From the NCBI GenBank assembly GCA_037190145.1, contig JBBCJU010000010.1:248001-312000 (forward strand): a stretch of 64,000 nucleotides of DNA, written 5' to 3'. Made by a program: the position numbers and the translations under genes. Shown here in pieces: positions 35,688 through 44,523 of this stretch (positions within the stretch are counted from its first letter, which is position 1; every line of letters starts with the position of its first letter). A model generated the notes under the pieces. It had not been told where the DNA came from. It made no database searches and saw only the letters and a list, made by a program, of their open reading frames with translations. Origin of the DNA: 55-13 sp037190145 (GTDB taxonomy: Bacteria; Armatimonadota; Fimbriimonadia; Fimbriimonadales; Fimbriimonadaceae).

Positions 35688-36068
35688 TCATTTTGACTTC
35701 TTGTGTGACGTAGGCCTATCGGAAGTAATCTCATCCAATTGCTTCTTTAAGTCGATCAAATGAGAAGGACCAAATACAGCTACTCTACCTGACCACTTAT
35801 CAATTGCAATTATGTATGGCTCTACGATAACATCAGCACTCGACTTATTTGCTGTTTTGTAGGTCCCGCTTACCACCCATCGGTCCTTCTTTAGGTCTGC
35901 TTTAAGAGGGTAGGCATGCTTAAGCCACGTATCCCCTAGTGCAGATTTAAGCAGAGGCTTAGCAACTTCGACAGCCACCTGTGCGTTTGGAACAAATCCA
36001 TCGAAGCCCTTGGTTGCCCAGCCTGATTGCGACGCAACGAACAGCCCTATTACTGATAAAGTGAACAT
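35688..36068 (-). CDS. NTF2-fold immunity protein
   Basis: This 126-residue protein has a signal peptide-like start (MFTLSVIGLFVASQSGWA). The mature region (VAKPLLKSALGD, YPLKADLKKDRWVVSGTYK, AIDKWSGRVAVFG) matches the small NTF2-fold immunity family found beside RHS and YbbC-type toxins. The ATG follows the RHS stop directly (TAGATG), so it is translationally coupled and is the cognate immunity protein of the DUF4329-type tip. The signal implies protection in the periplasm, which is unusual for a cytoplasmic target and worth noting. Confidence 0.82.
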   Translation of the reverse strand: MFTLSVIGLFVASQSGWATKGFDGFVPNAQVAVEVAKPLLKSALGDTWLKHAYPLKADLKKDRWVVSGTYKTANKSSADVIVEPYIIAIDKWSGRVAVFGPSHLIDLKKQLDEITSDRPTSHKKSK

Positions 36069-38537
36069 CTATTTCCATCTCCCAATCGGTGTAATCTTCC
36101 CCTTCTCATTCTTTGACTTACCCTTGTCGTCAAGTGGAACATCATATCGATAAGTGACGCCGTCTCCTCCGGCTAGCCAATGCTTACTGCCAAATCCACG
36201 ATCATTTCGTCGATGATTGCCAGGCAAGTCCCCATTAGGAGAATCCCAATCAATGTTACCGTTAGCATCGATCCCGCTAAACGTATCACTTTCCTTGTTT
36301 CCCCTAATACGACCTCCTGGGAAAGTTACATCATCTCGGGGCGGGTGCGTGTGCCAAGAGCCAATAACAGTTGTGTTTGGTGGTCCTTTAGGGATGCCAC
36401 CTAAGTCAATTTGGGCTCCGCTATCTGATTCGCCGTACGTATACGAGAAACTTCCATCTTCGTTTTTGTATATCCAGCCCCCTGCTTCTACAGGTTTCCC
36501 CCCACCATGCTTAGCTGCATCCTTTGCTGCAGCATCTTCATTCCTAAACTTGTCCCCGGGAGCTAAACCATCCGAGTCAACGTAGGAAGTGACATTGTTA
36601 TAGCAATACCCGTACCAGTTTCTGCCATCCTTGATAGGGTCTCTTGTCAAGAATCTTCCGGTGCTGGCATCGTAATACCGATGTCCGAGAAGTTTCAAGC
36701 CAGAGTCTGCATCCTCTTGGTAGCCATGTTGTCCAGCAAAGCCAAATGGTGATGCTGAGCTTCCTGTAGATGCCACGGGCATTCCGAAGGCATCATAGGT
36801 TTTGGTTGCAGTTACCGCTTGGCTAGTGTTGGTCTCAACTGAGTTAGTTCCCAAGCGGTCGGAGCCGTAGAACTTAGTCGTGGAAGATCTTCTCTCCGAG
36901 ATTCCCGGTGTGTAAACAGCTAAGCCGTCCCCAATCACAGGAGCCGTGACATGTGCGCCATCACGCTTGTAGGTTGCTGTTCCCGCAGAGTCCACCTTGG
37001 ATACACGGGTGTCGAGCCCATTGTAAGCGAACGTGTTTGTCGCTGAACTTGGATACGTTATCGTTGAGATACGGCCTTCGTAGTCGTAGGCGACGGATGT
37101 GGTTCCTGCTCCGGTAGTGACGGAGGTTGTGCGTCCAGCAGTGTCGTATCCAAACGACTTGACCGTGCTTCCACCGATCTTTATCTGCGTTAGCTTGTCC
37201 GCATCGTCGTTAGTGTAGGTCTCGGTAACTCCTCCTAAAGTCTTGGAAGACCGGTTGCCGTTGGCATCGTAGGTATAGCTCGCCGAATAGCCAGACCGGC
37301 TTTCGGAAAGGAGTTGGTCAATGTCGTCGTAGGTATAGGTGGTAGAAACCCCATTCACCGTCTTACTGGTTAGGTTCCCACCAACGTCGTAGACGTAGTC
37401 CTCTTCCGAGAGAACCACATTTGCCGAGGTCTTGTGGTCAACCGAAATCTGCCGTCCTCGTGCGTCATAGCCGAAGATGGACTTCTGGCCCGTATCGAAA
37501 GTCTGTTGCGTCAGCCGATTAGCGTTGTCGTAGACGAACGCGGTGTCTTCAGAGTAGCCGTTCTCCAGGTTGGTCAGGCGTCCGGCATCGTCGTAGGCGT
37601 AGGTTGTGGTGAGGCCGCCATCGACCATGGTCGCGCGTTGGCCTGCACTGGTGTAGGTGTAGCTCAGGTTCCCTTGGGGGGAAGAGAACGCAGTGAGTTC
37701 AGAGGCGGCGTTGTAGGTCCAGCCGGTGTTGCCGGTGCTGTCCGTCATGCCGGTGCGACGGTCGGCATGGTCGTAGCTGAAAGTTACGTCTGTGCCGGTG
37801 GGGTAGTCGATGCCGGTTTGCCGGCCTGCGTCGTCGTAGACATAGTAGATGACCTGGTTCAGAGGGTTGGTGTAAGCGCTGGTGGCTCCACTGCCGTTGT
37901 AGCTCCAAGCCTCTACGCTGCTGTCGGGAAGCGTGAGGGTCGCGACTTCGCCACGATCCGTGTAGGTGTAAGTCCTGGTCTTGCCTCGACCATTGGTGAC
38001 GCTGGTGCGCTGGCCAGCATTGTTGTAGGCGTAGCTTTCGGTCTCACTCTCTGCATTAGTGACACTGGTGAGTCTTCCGGCATTGTCATAGACGTAGTTG
38101 GTGGTTTTACCAAGCTCGTTGGTCGAGGCAGTGGTGTTGTTTTCTGCGTCATAAGTCACCAGGCTGGTGGAGTTATCCGCATGGGTATAGGTCACGGGGC
38201 GGCCCCAATCGTCGTAAGCTACCGCTTCCTCATTGCTCAGGGCATCTGTGGTGCTGATGAGGCGGCCCATGCTGTCGTAATCCATGGTGCTGGAGTTGTT
38301 CAGCGGATCTTCGACGGTCTCTAGGTTCCCATGAGCATCGTAAGTGAACTCGGTGACTTTGCCTAGGGTGTGTGGATTTGGCAGATAGGGTTTCGGATGG
38401 CGAGATTCCTCATTAAGGCTTGCCGATAGTTGTTGGAGAAACGTTTTGGGACGTCTATTGTTGGCGGAAAGGAAAAATATCGTCCACGCCAGTTCTCCCA
38501 CAGATAAGACAACCTTGTAGAGAGGCAGCCGAAACAA
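36069..38537 (-). CDS. RHS-repeat protein with DUF4329/JAMM-like C-terminal tip, 5'-truncated
   Basis: The frame holds 822 codons. YD/RHS repeats run from about residue 60 (KVTEFTYDAHGNLETVEDP) to the core end DPIKDGRNWYGYCYNN. After VDSDG (654-657) comes a 165-residue variable tip with GGWIYKNEDGSFSY and GSWHTHPPRDD (His729, His731), followed by a Ser/Asp pair, as in DUF4329 and the JAMM metallopeptidase motif. The first 60 residues look like translated non-coding DNA: there is no signal peptide, only a TTG at 38537, and repeats begin abruptly near 38357. So the N-terminal delivery part is missing. The immunity gene follows at 36068. Activity of the tip is inferred from motif only. Confidence 0.8.
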   Translation of the reverse strand: MFRLPLYKVVLSVGELAWTIFFLSANNRRPKTFLQQLSASLNEESRHPKPYLPNPHTLGKVTEFTYDAHGNLETVEDPLNNSSTMDYDSMGRLISTTDALSNEEAVAYDDWGRPVTYTHADNSTSLVTYDAENNTTASTNELGKTTNYVYDNAGRLTSVTNAESETESYAYNNAGQRTSVTNGRGKTRTYTYTDRGEVATLTLPDSSVEAWSYNGSGATSAYTNPLNQVIYYVYDDAGRQTGIDYPTGTDVTFSYDHADRRTGMTDSTGNTGWTYNAASELTAFSSPQGNLSYTYTSAGQRATMVDGGLTTTYAYDDAGRLTNLENGYSEDTAFVYDNANRLTQQTFDTGQKSIFGYDARGRQISVDHKTSANVVLSEEDYVYDVGGNLTSKTVNGVSTTYTYDDIDQLLSESRSGYSASYTYDANGNRSSKTLGGVTETYTNDDADKLTQIKIGGSTVKSFGYDTAGRTTSVTTGAGTTSVAYDYEGRISTITYPSSATNTFAYNGLDTRVSKVDSAGTATYKRDGAHVTAPVIGDGLAVYTPGISERRSSTTKFYGSDRLGTNSVETNTSQAVTATKTYDAFGMPVASTGSSASPFGFAGQHGYQEDADSGLKLLGHRYYDASTGRFLTRDPIKDGRNWYGYCYNNVTSYVDSDGLAPGDKFRNEDAAAKDAAKHGGGKPVEAGGWIYKNEDGSFSYTYGESDSGAQIDLGGIPKGPPNTTVIGSWHTHPPRDDVTFPGGRIRGNKESDTFSGIDANGNIDWDSPNGDLPGNHRRNDRGFGSKHWLAGGDGVTYRYDVPLDDKGKSKNEKGKITPIGRWK

Positions 38538-38589
38538 ACGGAGGATTGGGATGTACCATCACCCACCAAGCTAGATGCTTTTTAGGATG

Positions 38590-39528
38590 TTATATTGCGA
38601 GAGCAGATTGGCGCCTTCTTAGTATGAGGAACGTGAGGATTGCACCTAATATTCCAAATGCTGAGAAGAAGGCAATTCGTCTCAAAGTAGTGTTTTGCGC
38701 AACATTCTTTGAGAAGACTGGATCAGGCACTAATTGGCCATTTTTTACTTGATAGACTATCCCCGTATCCTCGTCCCGGATCAGCCCTTTTTCGGCGAAC
38801 ATTGGCGTCAAATCCTTGTCCGCCGCTTTGTCGAACTTCACAAAGTCGTAGATCGATTCATGGGTCACCTGATTGTCCTTGAAAATCTTGATTGAGAGTC
38901 TCTTGGGGAAACGAGCGCCCTGGTGTTCTACTTCATTTTCCACTGTGTATTCAGTACGCGTCCCTTCAACTGAATTGGAAGTCCGCGAAGTCTGGAAAAT
39001 CATCCTCGCCGGAGATGTCTTAGCGAGATATGCATCAAGTATCCAGGTCCGGTCCACAAAAGTAAAACCCTCGGCCCTAGGTTTAACTTTATATTTGGCC
39101 GCAAGAACCCAGACAGGCGTATTTTCAACGAAATACCCAATTGCAAGGGGATTTACAAATCCTCGCGGAGAGCCGCCAATGAGTCCGCTGCGTCCATTAT
39201 CTTCTACATTCCAAGCTTTACCGTCCTTCCAATAGGACTCACTGGGAGGAAGAGGTTTGCCGGAGGAGTCCATGAAATGGTAGACAACCTTTGCCGCCCC
39301 CTTGCCTATTGTGGCAATTATCTTAGTTTGGGAGCCTTCCGCACCGTACACTAACTCTCCGCCCTCTAATTTGGGGCGGGCCAGGTTACTTTTAATCGTT
39401 TCCAAATACTCAGCCTTTACAACAGGAAGACGGTCGAAAGCCGACTTTAACCTGTCGAACGGTTCTTCTGCATACGAAGGTAGAGCCAAGGCAATTAGAG
39501 TGAAAGTGATGACGGTGCGGATATTCAT
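38590..39528 (-). CDS. Secreted LolA-like protein with C-terminal membrane anchor
   Basis: The 312-residue protein has a signal peptide (MNIRTVITFTLIALALPSYA), a beta-rich middle of LolA/RseB-like character (VKAEYLETIKSNLARPKLEGG, AKVVYHFMDSSGKP) and a C-terminal hydrophobic span ending in RRRQSALAI (about 285-312), similar to the short basic tail of sorting signals. It probably sits at the envelope. Function unknown. The RHS gene lies downstream in the same direction, 52 bases away, with no shared role evident. Confidence 0.8.
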   Translation of the reverse strand: MNIRTVITFTLIALALPSYAEEPFDRLKSAFDRLPVVKAEYLETIKSNLARPKLEGGELVYGAEGSQTKIIATIGKGAAKVVYHFMDSSGKPLPPSESYWKDGKAWNVEDNGRSGLIGGSPRGFVNPLAIGYFVENTPVWVLAAKYKVKPRAEGFTFVDRTWILDAYLAKTSPARMIFQTSRTSNSVEGTRTEYTVENEVEHQGARFPKRLSIKIFKDNQVTHESIYDFVKFDKAADKDLTPMFAEKGLIRDEDTGIVYQVKNGQLVPDPVFSKNVAQNTTLRRIAFFSAFGILGAILTFLILRRRQSALAI

Positions 39529-39538
39529 TCCTATTTCC

Positions 39539-39649
39539 TTACTTAACTACAAGAAGCTTTCTTCTGCCTTTCAATATACATAAATCATCCGTGGCGAGAA
39601 TGTTTCGCATGGTCATAGAGCTTGAGATCACGACATTTCCGGAAATCAT
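39539..39649 (-). CDS. Possible small ORF or gene remnant upstream of the LolA-like gene
   Basis: A frame on the minus strand gives MISGNVVISSSMTMRNILAT and ends at TAA 39539, ten bases before the next gene's ATG. It is open upstream to a TAG near 39712 and reads with a protein-like pattern (ENALTIVTWEKEETLVK), so it could be the end of a decayed secreted protein rather than an independent gene. Evidence is weak. Confidence 0.25.
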   Translation of the reverse strand: MISGNVVISSSMTMRNILATDDLCILKGRRKLLVVK

Positions 39650-40112
39650 CTTGACCAAAGTCTCCTCCTTCTCCCAAGTTACGATGGTCAGGGCATTCTC
39701 TCTAGGAAACTAGATGTCCTTAATGTTTGTCGTCCAGCGGCAACCGCTGGGTCGATTTGAGGTTGCTTGATGGGGACAGAGTTTGAGTCGGACTGGTTAC
39801 TTCTATCCTTAGCTTTCTATAGCTAGAAAGCTCTTCGTTATGTTGAATGGGTAAACGAGACGCAATCAGGAAAAAACGCCTTTTACACCTTCATAAAACT
39901 AGTGACTACCTAGAAGGCATTTTTCATGAATGGACAAGATGAGTTTCTAACACGACTCAAGGGTTATAAAACTCTCATCTGATATGTAATAAGATGGCAC
40001 ATTGATTCTCTGCCTTGTGGTGGGCGATCCCTAAGCATTTGTCACTCAGTGAAAAGCGGGTGATTCGATAGTCAGCGTGACTGTGGGGCGGTTGTCGGTA
40101 AAATCTGCGTCT
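39650..40112. other. Intergenic region with a hairpin, no gene recognised
   Basis: About 460 bases between the LolA-like gene and glyS. A perfect hairpin CCAGCGG-CAA-CCGCTGG lies at 39734-39750 without a T-run. An imperfect stem CGCCTTTT/AGAAGGC with flanking T/A runs occurs near 39870-39925 and could end a transcript. No tRNA fold was found. Confidence 0.4.
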
Positions 40113-42221
40113 ATGCCTGAGCTATTGCTGGAACTTGGCTGTGAAGAGTTGCCTGCCTCCTTTGTGGAGAAAGCGACGAATGATCTGCGTGATAAAGTCA
40201 TGGAGCTGCTACAGGGCTCGAATGTCTTGGGAGCAGGTTCTAAAGCAACAGTTTATGGCACGCCACGGCGTCTGATTGTTTCGGTTTCAGACTTGATTGA
40301 GAAACAGCCGGATGAACAGAAAGAGATGCGCGGTCCGGCGATACAGGCTGCCTATGACAAGGAAGGAAATCCAACCAAGGCGCTTGAGGGTTTCTGTAAG
40401 AGTAATGGGGTGGATGTTGCTTCGGTTCGGAAGGATGAGAAGTACATCTGGGTTGATAAAACGATCTTGGGTAAGGAGACGAACCAACTCCTGCAGGATG
40501 TGCTTCCTCAGGCAATCAAGAGTTTAACGTTTGATAAAACGATGCGTTGGGGTTCTTCGCGGATGCGATTTGCTCGACCCATTCGCTGGATTTTGGCGGC
40601 ATTCGATGGAAAGGTGGTGCCCTTTGTCATCGAGTCGGTTCAGTCAACTTTGGCTTCCCAGGGACATCGATTCTATTCGCCGGAGATGTTTGAAGCGAAA
40701 ACTGTGGTGGACCTGGTTTCTGAGCTTCGAAAGCGAAATGTTGAGCCTGACCCTGAGGTTCGTCGTGAGCGGATTCGGAAGGGAGCGGGTGAGGTTTCCT
40801 CGGGAACTCCATTGCTAACAGAAGCCTTGGTAGATGAAAACGCTTATTTAACCGAGTGGCCGACTCCAATTGAGGGTGAATTTAAACCTGAATTTCTAGA
40901 TTTACCGCGACCCGTTCTGATTACCGCGATGGCGAAGCACGAAAAGATGTTTCCAGTTCAGGATGAATCTGGGAAACTAACGAATCGCTTTGTTTTCGTT
41001 CGGAATTCTGGACAAGACAACACGGTTCGGATTGGTAACCAGTGGGTTCTGAATGCTCGCTTCAACGATGCTCGATTCTTTTACACCGAAGACCAGAAGC
41101 ATTCGATGGATGACTTTTTGGAGAAGACCTCTACTATTGTCTTCCAAGAAAAGTTAGGCAACGTTCGGCAGAGAGCCGACCGGTTGAGCAAGTTAGCTCA
41201 TCGGATTGCAGAGGCGACGAACGGAACACCCGATGAATTGGTGTTGGCGAGAACGGCCGGACTTTATTGCAAAGCAGATTTGGCCACAGGCTTGGTAAGC
41301 GAACTTCCGGCGCTGCAGGGAGTTATTGGAAGCGAATACGCCAAGCGGGAAGGCATGCTAGAAGAAGTTGCTTGGGCGATCTCCACTCATTACGATATCT
41401 CTAAGAACCAGAACATCAATACGGGTGGGGCGAAGACTGCTATTCGTGTGGCGATGGCCGATCAGTTGGACAAGCTTGCTGGCTACCTTGGACTTGGGCT
41501 GGAACCATCAGGGTCTAGCGATCCGTTTGGTTTGCGAAGGGCGTCCACCATCTTGATTGATGCTGCGATGATGTGGACGAATCCTCTCCCATCGTATGCG
41601 GAATTGCTGAGCTACGCGATCAGTCTTTATGCTGAGCAAGGAGTTGAGTTGGATGAACCGAGTGCTCAGGCTGCTTTGGCCCGAGTCTTTGCTTCTCGCT
41701 ATGAGGCGATGTTGAGTAATGTCCGGCATGACATTCTTCAAGCGGCCTTGCTGGAGGCTGTACCGCATGAGAACAGCATGCCAAGACGTGTTCGACTGCG
41801 GGTTCGATGCTTGGAAACGCTTGCAAAGGACACTCAGTTTGTTCAGGCGGCCACTCGTCCACTGAACATCGTAGCAGCGGCAAGGAAGAAGGAGATTGGC
41901 TTCGCGGAAGAAAATCCAGTTTCGGCAGTTATTGCCGATGATCTGCAATCTGAGAGCGGATTTGCCCTTCTTCAAGCTTTGAAACTTAGAGAGGAGGAGC
42001 TTCGCAAAGCGGTTGAAGAAGAACGATCGGAAGACGTTATCTCTTTGAGCCGAGCATTGGAGCGACCGATCCATGAGTTTTTTGAGAGCACGATGGTGAT
42101 GGCTGAGGAAGAGAACGTTCGTTTTGCGCGGCTCACTTTGATGAATGCTTGCTCGAAACAGCTCTTGTCGGCGGGAGATTTTTCTAAACTCGTCGTGGCT
42201 GGCACGGACACTGCAGACTAG
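40113..42221 (+). CDS. glyS: Glycyl-tRNA synthetase beta subunit
   Basis: The start is ATG 40113, giving MPELLLELGCEELPASFVEKA, the canonical N-terminus; a GTG at 40077 would add 12 atypical residues. The product is about 702 residues. Conserved blocks include KTMRWGSSRMRFARPIRWI, YLTEWPTPIEGEF, NEAR-like VLNARFNDARFFYTEDQ and the C-terminal anticodon-binding region. The beta subunit binds tRNA-Gly in the alpha2beta2 enzyme; the catalytic alpha subunit glyQ, normally immediately upstream, is absent from this window. Confidence 0.97.
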   Translation: MPELLLELGCEELPASFVEKATNDLRDKVMELLQGSNVLGAGSKATVYGTPRRLIVSVSDLIEKQPDEQKEMRGPAIQAAYDKEGNPTKALEGFCKSNGVDVASVRKDEKYIWVDKTILGKETNQLLQDVLPQAIKSLTFDKTMRWGSSRMRFARPIRWILAAFDGKVVPFVIESVQSTLASQGHRFYSPEMFEAKTVVDLVSELRKRNVEPDPEVRRERIRKGAGEVSSGTPLLTEALVDENAYLTEWPTPIEGEFKPEFLDLPRPVLITAMAKHEKMFPVQDESGKLTNRFVFVRNSGQDNTVRIGNQWVLNARFNDARFFYTEDQKHSMDDFLEKTSTIVFQEKLGNVRQRADRLSKLAHRIAEATNGTPDELVLARTAGLYCKADLATGLVSELPALQGVIGSEYAKREGMLEEVAWAISTHYDISKNQNINTGGAKTAIRVAMADQLDKLAGYLGLGLEPSGSSDPFGLRRASTILIDAAMMWTNPLPSYAELLSYAISLYAEQGVELDEPSAQAALARVFASRYEAMLSNVRHDILQAALLEAVPHENSMPRRVRLRVRCLETLAKDTQFVQAATRPLNIVAAARKKEIGFAEENPVSAVIADDLQSESGFALLQALKLREEELRKAVEEERSEDVISLSRALERPIHEFFESTMVMAEEENVRFARLTLMNACSKQLLSAGDFSKLVVAGTDTAD

Positions 42222-42232
42222 CGGCGCGGGTG

Positions 42233-43321
42233 ATGGATCGAATTCTTCAAAAAGCTATTCAGTTTCTTCAGGATGAAGTTCGTCCGAAGGCGCAAGAGAT
42301 CGATTTGAGCGTAGATGCGCTAAAGGTTGCCCTTGATGGCTTATGTGACCTTGACTTGATGGCGCTGAAGCGTCCAGTTGAGTATGGCGGTCCGGCCTTA
42401 CCGGAAGAGTCGTTCCGAATATTCCAGGAAGAAATGGCTCGCGCCTCGGGAGCTCTGGCTTTTCTACAGACTCAGCATCAGAGTGCGGTCGGGATGATAG
42501 GCAAGAGCGAGAATATTGACCTTAAGGATCGCTATTTGCCGAAGATGGGGAATGGCGAGAAGCTGGTTGGGATTGGCTTTAGCCAACTGCGGCGACCGGG
42601 CGAGCCATTATTGAAAGCCGAAAGATTGGAGAGTGGGTACCTGCTCAATGGACAGGTGCCATGGATCACGGGATGGTCGCTTTATCCTGAGTTCCTAGTG
42701 GGCGCTGCATTGCCGGATGGGCAAGCTGTTTTTGGGGTAGTCCCGTTGTTAGCGACGGACACAGGCCAAGGAATTCTGCGTATATCTGAGCCGATGAAAC
42801 TTGCGGCTATGGAATCAGCGATGACGGTTTCGGCTGAGTTTACGAACTGGTTTGTGCCAGACGAGAATATTGCTTTTGTGCGTCCCTCAGACTGGATTCG
42901 GAATAACGACAAGATTAACATTGCGCTGCAAGGCCACTTTGCGCTTGGATGTGCTCAGGCAGGCCTAGATATTTTGAAGGCGGCAGGGGATGCGCGCGGA
43001 TTCCAGTTCCTCAAGGACTCTTTTGATCGATTGCATCAAGAGCTTGAAGAGTGTAAGGTGGAGACAAGCCAGGCTCAGGAAGCATTAGAATCTGAAGGAA
43101 TGGTAACGGAAGAAGTTACGGAGTGGCGACTGAGAGTTCGTGCTTGGGCTATTGATTTGGCCGTCCGTTGCGCACATGCGGGAGTCACGGCTTCTAGTGG
43201 AGCGGCTAACTCCTTAAAGCATCCGGCGCAGAGGGTTTATCGAGAAGCTTTGGTTTATACCGTGAGCGCTCAAACCACACCGATTATGGAAGCGACTTTG
43301 AAACGTATTGTGCGTGGCTAG
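42233..43321 (+). CDS. Acyl-CoA dehydrogenase-family flavoprotein
   Basis: This protein of about 362 residues starts at ATG 42233 (a GTG lies at 42230), eleven bases after glyS. N-terminal helices (AIQFLQDEVRPKAQEIDLSV), the middle beta domain (GEKLVGIGFSQLRRPG, GYLLNGQVPWITGWSLYPEF) and a four-helix end are those of acyl-CoA dehydrogenases, with FAD use expected. It is shorter than typical (about 380-400) and I could not place the catalytic Glu, so it may be a divergent or non-dehydrogenase member. Confidence 0.78.
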   Translation: MDRILQKAIQFLQDEVRPKAQEIDLSVDALKVALDGLCDLDLMALKRPVEYGGPALPEESFRIFQEEMARASGALAFLQTQHQSAVGMIGKSENIDLKDRYLPKMGNGEKLVGIGFSQLRRPGEPLLKAERLESGYLLNGQVPWITGWSLYPEFLVGAALPDGQAVFGVVPLLATDTGQGILRISEPMKLAAMESAMTVSAEFTNWFVPDENIAFVRPSDWIRNNDKINIALQGHFALGCAQAGLDILKAAGDARGFQFLKDSFDRLHQELEECKVETSQAQEALESEGMVTEEVTEWRLRVRAWAIDLAVRCAHAGVTASSGAANSLKHPAQRVYREALVYTVSAQTTPIMEATLKRIVRG

Positions 43322-43449
43322 TCGGGCCGCACTTACGAAGGTGGCATTTTGCAGTCCTGGCCTTCCTATGCGCCAAAAGCCCTTTGTACCAGTGCCTCAC
43401 TTACTTGGATTTCATCACTTTTCGCCGAATGAATTCGGAGGTCCTGGGG

Positions 43450-44298
43450 TTAGCCTTTTGTCATTGACCAAAGCTTGGCGAGATTGATGGCGTGTCCCTC
43501 TGGGGCGTCGGGAGTCTCTAGAAGGATTGGGATCTCAAAGAATCTTGGGTCGTTGACGAGGAGTTCGAAGGCCGTTGGCCCGATGAAGCCTTCACCGATG
43601 TTCTCGTGACGGTCGACTCGGGTGCCAATGTCTTTTTTGGAGTCATTGCAGTGGATGGCTTTTAGGTTCTGGATTCCCACGATCTGGTCGAACACAGCAA
43701 AGGTCTGGTCATAGGTCTCGGCGGTCCGAATGTCGTAGCCGGCCGCGAAGATATGACACGTGTCCAGGCAAACGCCCAGGCGTGTTGGGGCTCCCGTAAG
43801 TTCAAAGAGACGTGCGATCTCCTCAAACTTTGAGTCGAGCGAGGAGCCCTGACCGGCGGTGGTTTCGGCGAGAATCATCACGTCATCTGGAGTATCGGCA
43901 AGGACTTCTTTGACGGACTCAGCAGCAATTTTTAGGCCTTCTTCTGCACCACGTCCACCATGGGAGCCAATATGGGAGACGGCGAACTTAATGCCGTATT
44001 GATTACATCTCCTAAGCTCTCCCTTAAGGCCTTCAATGCTCTTAGTGCGCGCTTCGTCCGTAGGAGCGCACAGGTTCACAAGATAACTGTCATGGCTGAC
44101 GACGACATCTATTCCGGTTTCTAACTTGGCGGCTTGGAAATCGGCCACCATTTCTTCAGTCACCGGCTTGGCGGCCCACTGCTGGGGGCTGGAGGTAAAG
44201 ACTTGGACAGCAGTGCAGCCGATTGCTTTGCCGGTCCGCACTGCCGAACCAAGTCCACCTTTGATAGGCATGTGTGCGCCGAGAAGATGAGTTGCCAT
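43450..44298 (-). CDS. nfo: Deoxyribonuclease IV (AP endonuclease, Nfo)
   Basis: This is a 282-residue TIM-barrel AP endonuclease of the usual length. Conserved parts: HLLGAHMPIKGGLGSAVRTG at the start, VQVFTSSPQQW, HIGSHG, ILAETTAGQGSS (metal Glu), VCLDTCHIFAAGYDI and HCNDSKKDIGTRVDRHENIGEG. The three-zinc ligands are in place. It nicks DNA 5' of abasic sites in base-excision repair. Confidence 0.96.
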   Translation of the reverse strand: MATHLLGAHMPIKGGLGSAVRTGKAIGCTAVQVFTSSPQQWAAKPVTEEMVADFQAAKLETGIDVVVSHDSYLVNLCAPTDEARTKSIEGLKGELRRCNQYGIKFAVSHIGSHGGRGAEEGLKIAAESVKEVLADTPDDVMILAETTAGQGSSLDSKFEEIARLFELTGAPTRLGVCLDTCHIFAAGYDIRTAETYDQTFAVFDQIVGIQNLKAIHCNDSKKDIGTRVDRHENIGEGFIGPTAFELLVNDPRFFEIPILLETPDAPEGHAINLAKLWSMTKG

Positions 44299-44356
44299 TA
44301 CGGCTCTATTTTGCTTGACGCTTGATGATTTTGAAGCCTTTTATGGGGAAACATTG

Positions 44357-44512
44357 ATGCCTTTGACGGGCATGTACTGGGAAAAAAGAGTCGGCGATCC
44401 ACTAAGATTTATCCACCTCAGTTTTCCCGATCCCTGGGATCATCAATCGGTTCATTTACTTTTACAAAAACTCGTGTTGGGTTTGCCGCTTTGGTTTAGC
44501 TTCTTCGACTAA
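44357..44512 (+). CDS. Possible small protein
   Basis: A 51-codon frame from ATG 44357 with GGGGA seven bases upstream (44345-44349) ends at TAA 44510, 11 bases before the next gene. The sequence (MPLTGMYWEKRVGDPLRFIH...) has a plausible amphipathic/hydrophobic character but no recognised relatives. It could equally be an untranslated leader. Confidence 0.3.
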   Translation: MPLTGMYWEKRVGDPLRFIHLSFPDPWDHQSVHLLLQKLVLGLPLWFSFFD

Positions 44513-44523
44513 ACTAGCTTGCA

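Noticed and set aside
37434..38324. A 296-codon frame on the plus strand opposite the RHS gene, Val/Gly-rich
   Set aside because: It is the antisense of the repeated YD codons; its composition and lack of relatives mark it as a by-product of the RHS repeats.
39866..39925. A/T-rich imperfect hairpin near 39.9 kb as a terminator
   Set aside because: The stem is short (about seven pairs with one mismatch) with a long loop and no gene ends there on either strand.
32500..40100. Possible mobile element boundaries around the RHS island
   Set aside because: No transposase, integrase, terminal inverted repeats, tRNA or attachment duplication was seen; RHS locus dynamics explain the content.
41508..42074. 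A 188-codon minus-strand frame inside glyS
   Set aside because: It is a shadow of the conserved synthetase gene; no homologous motifs.
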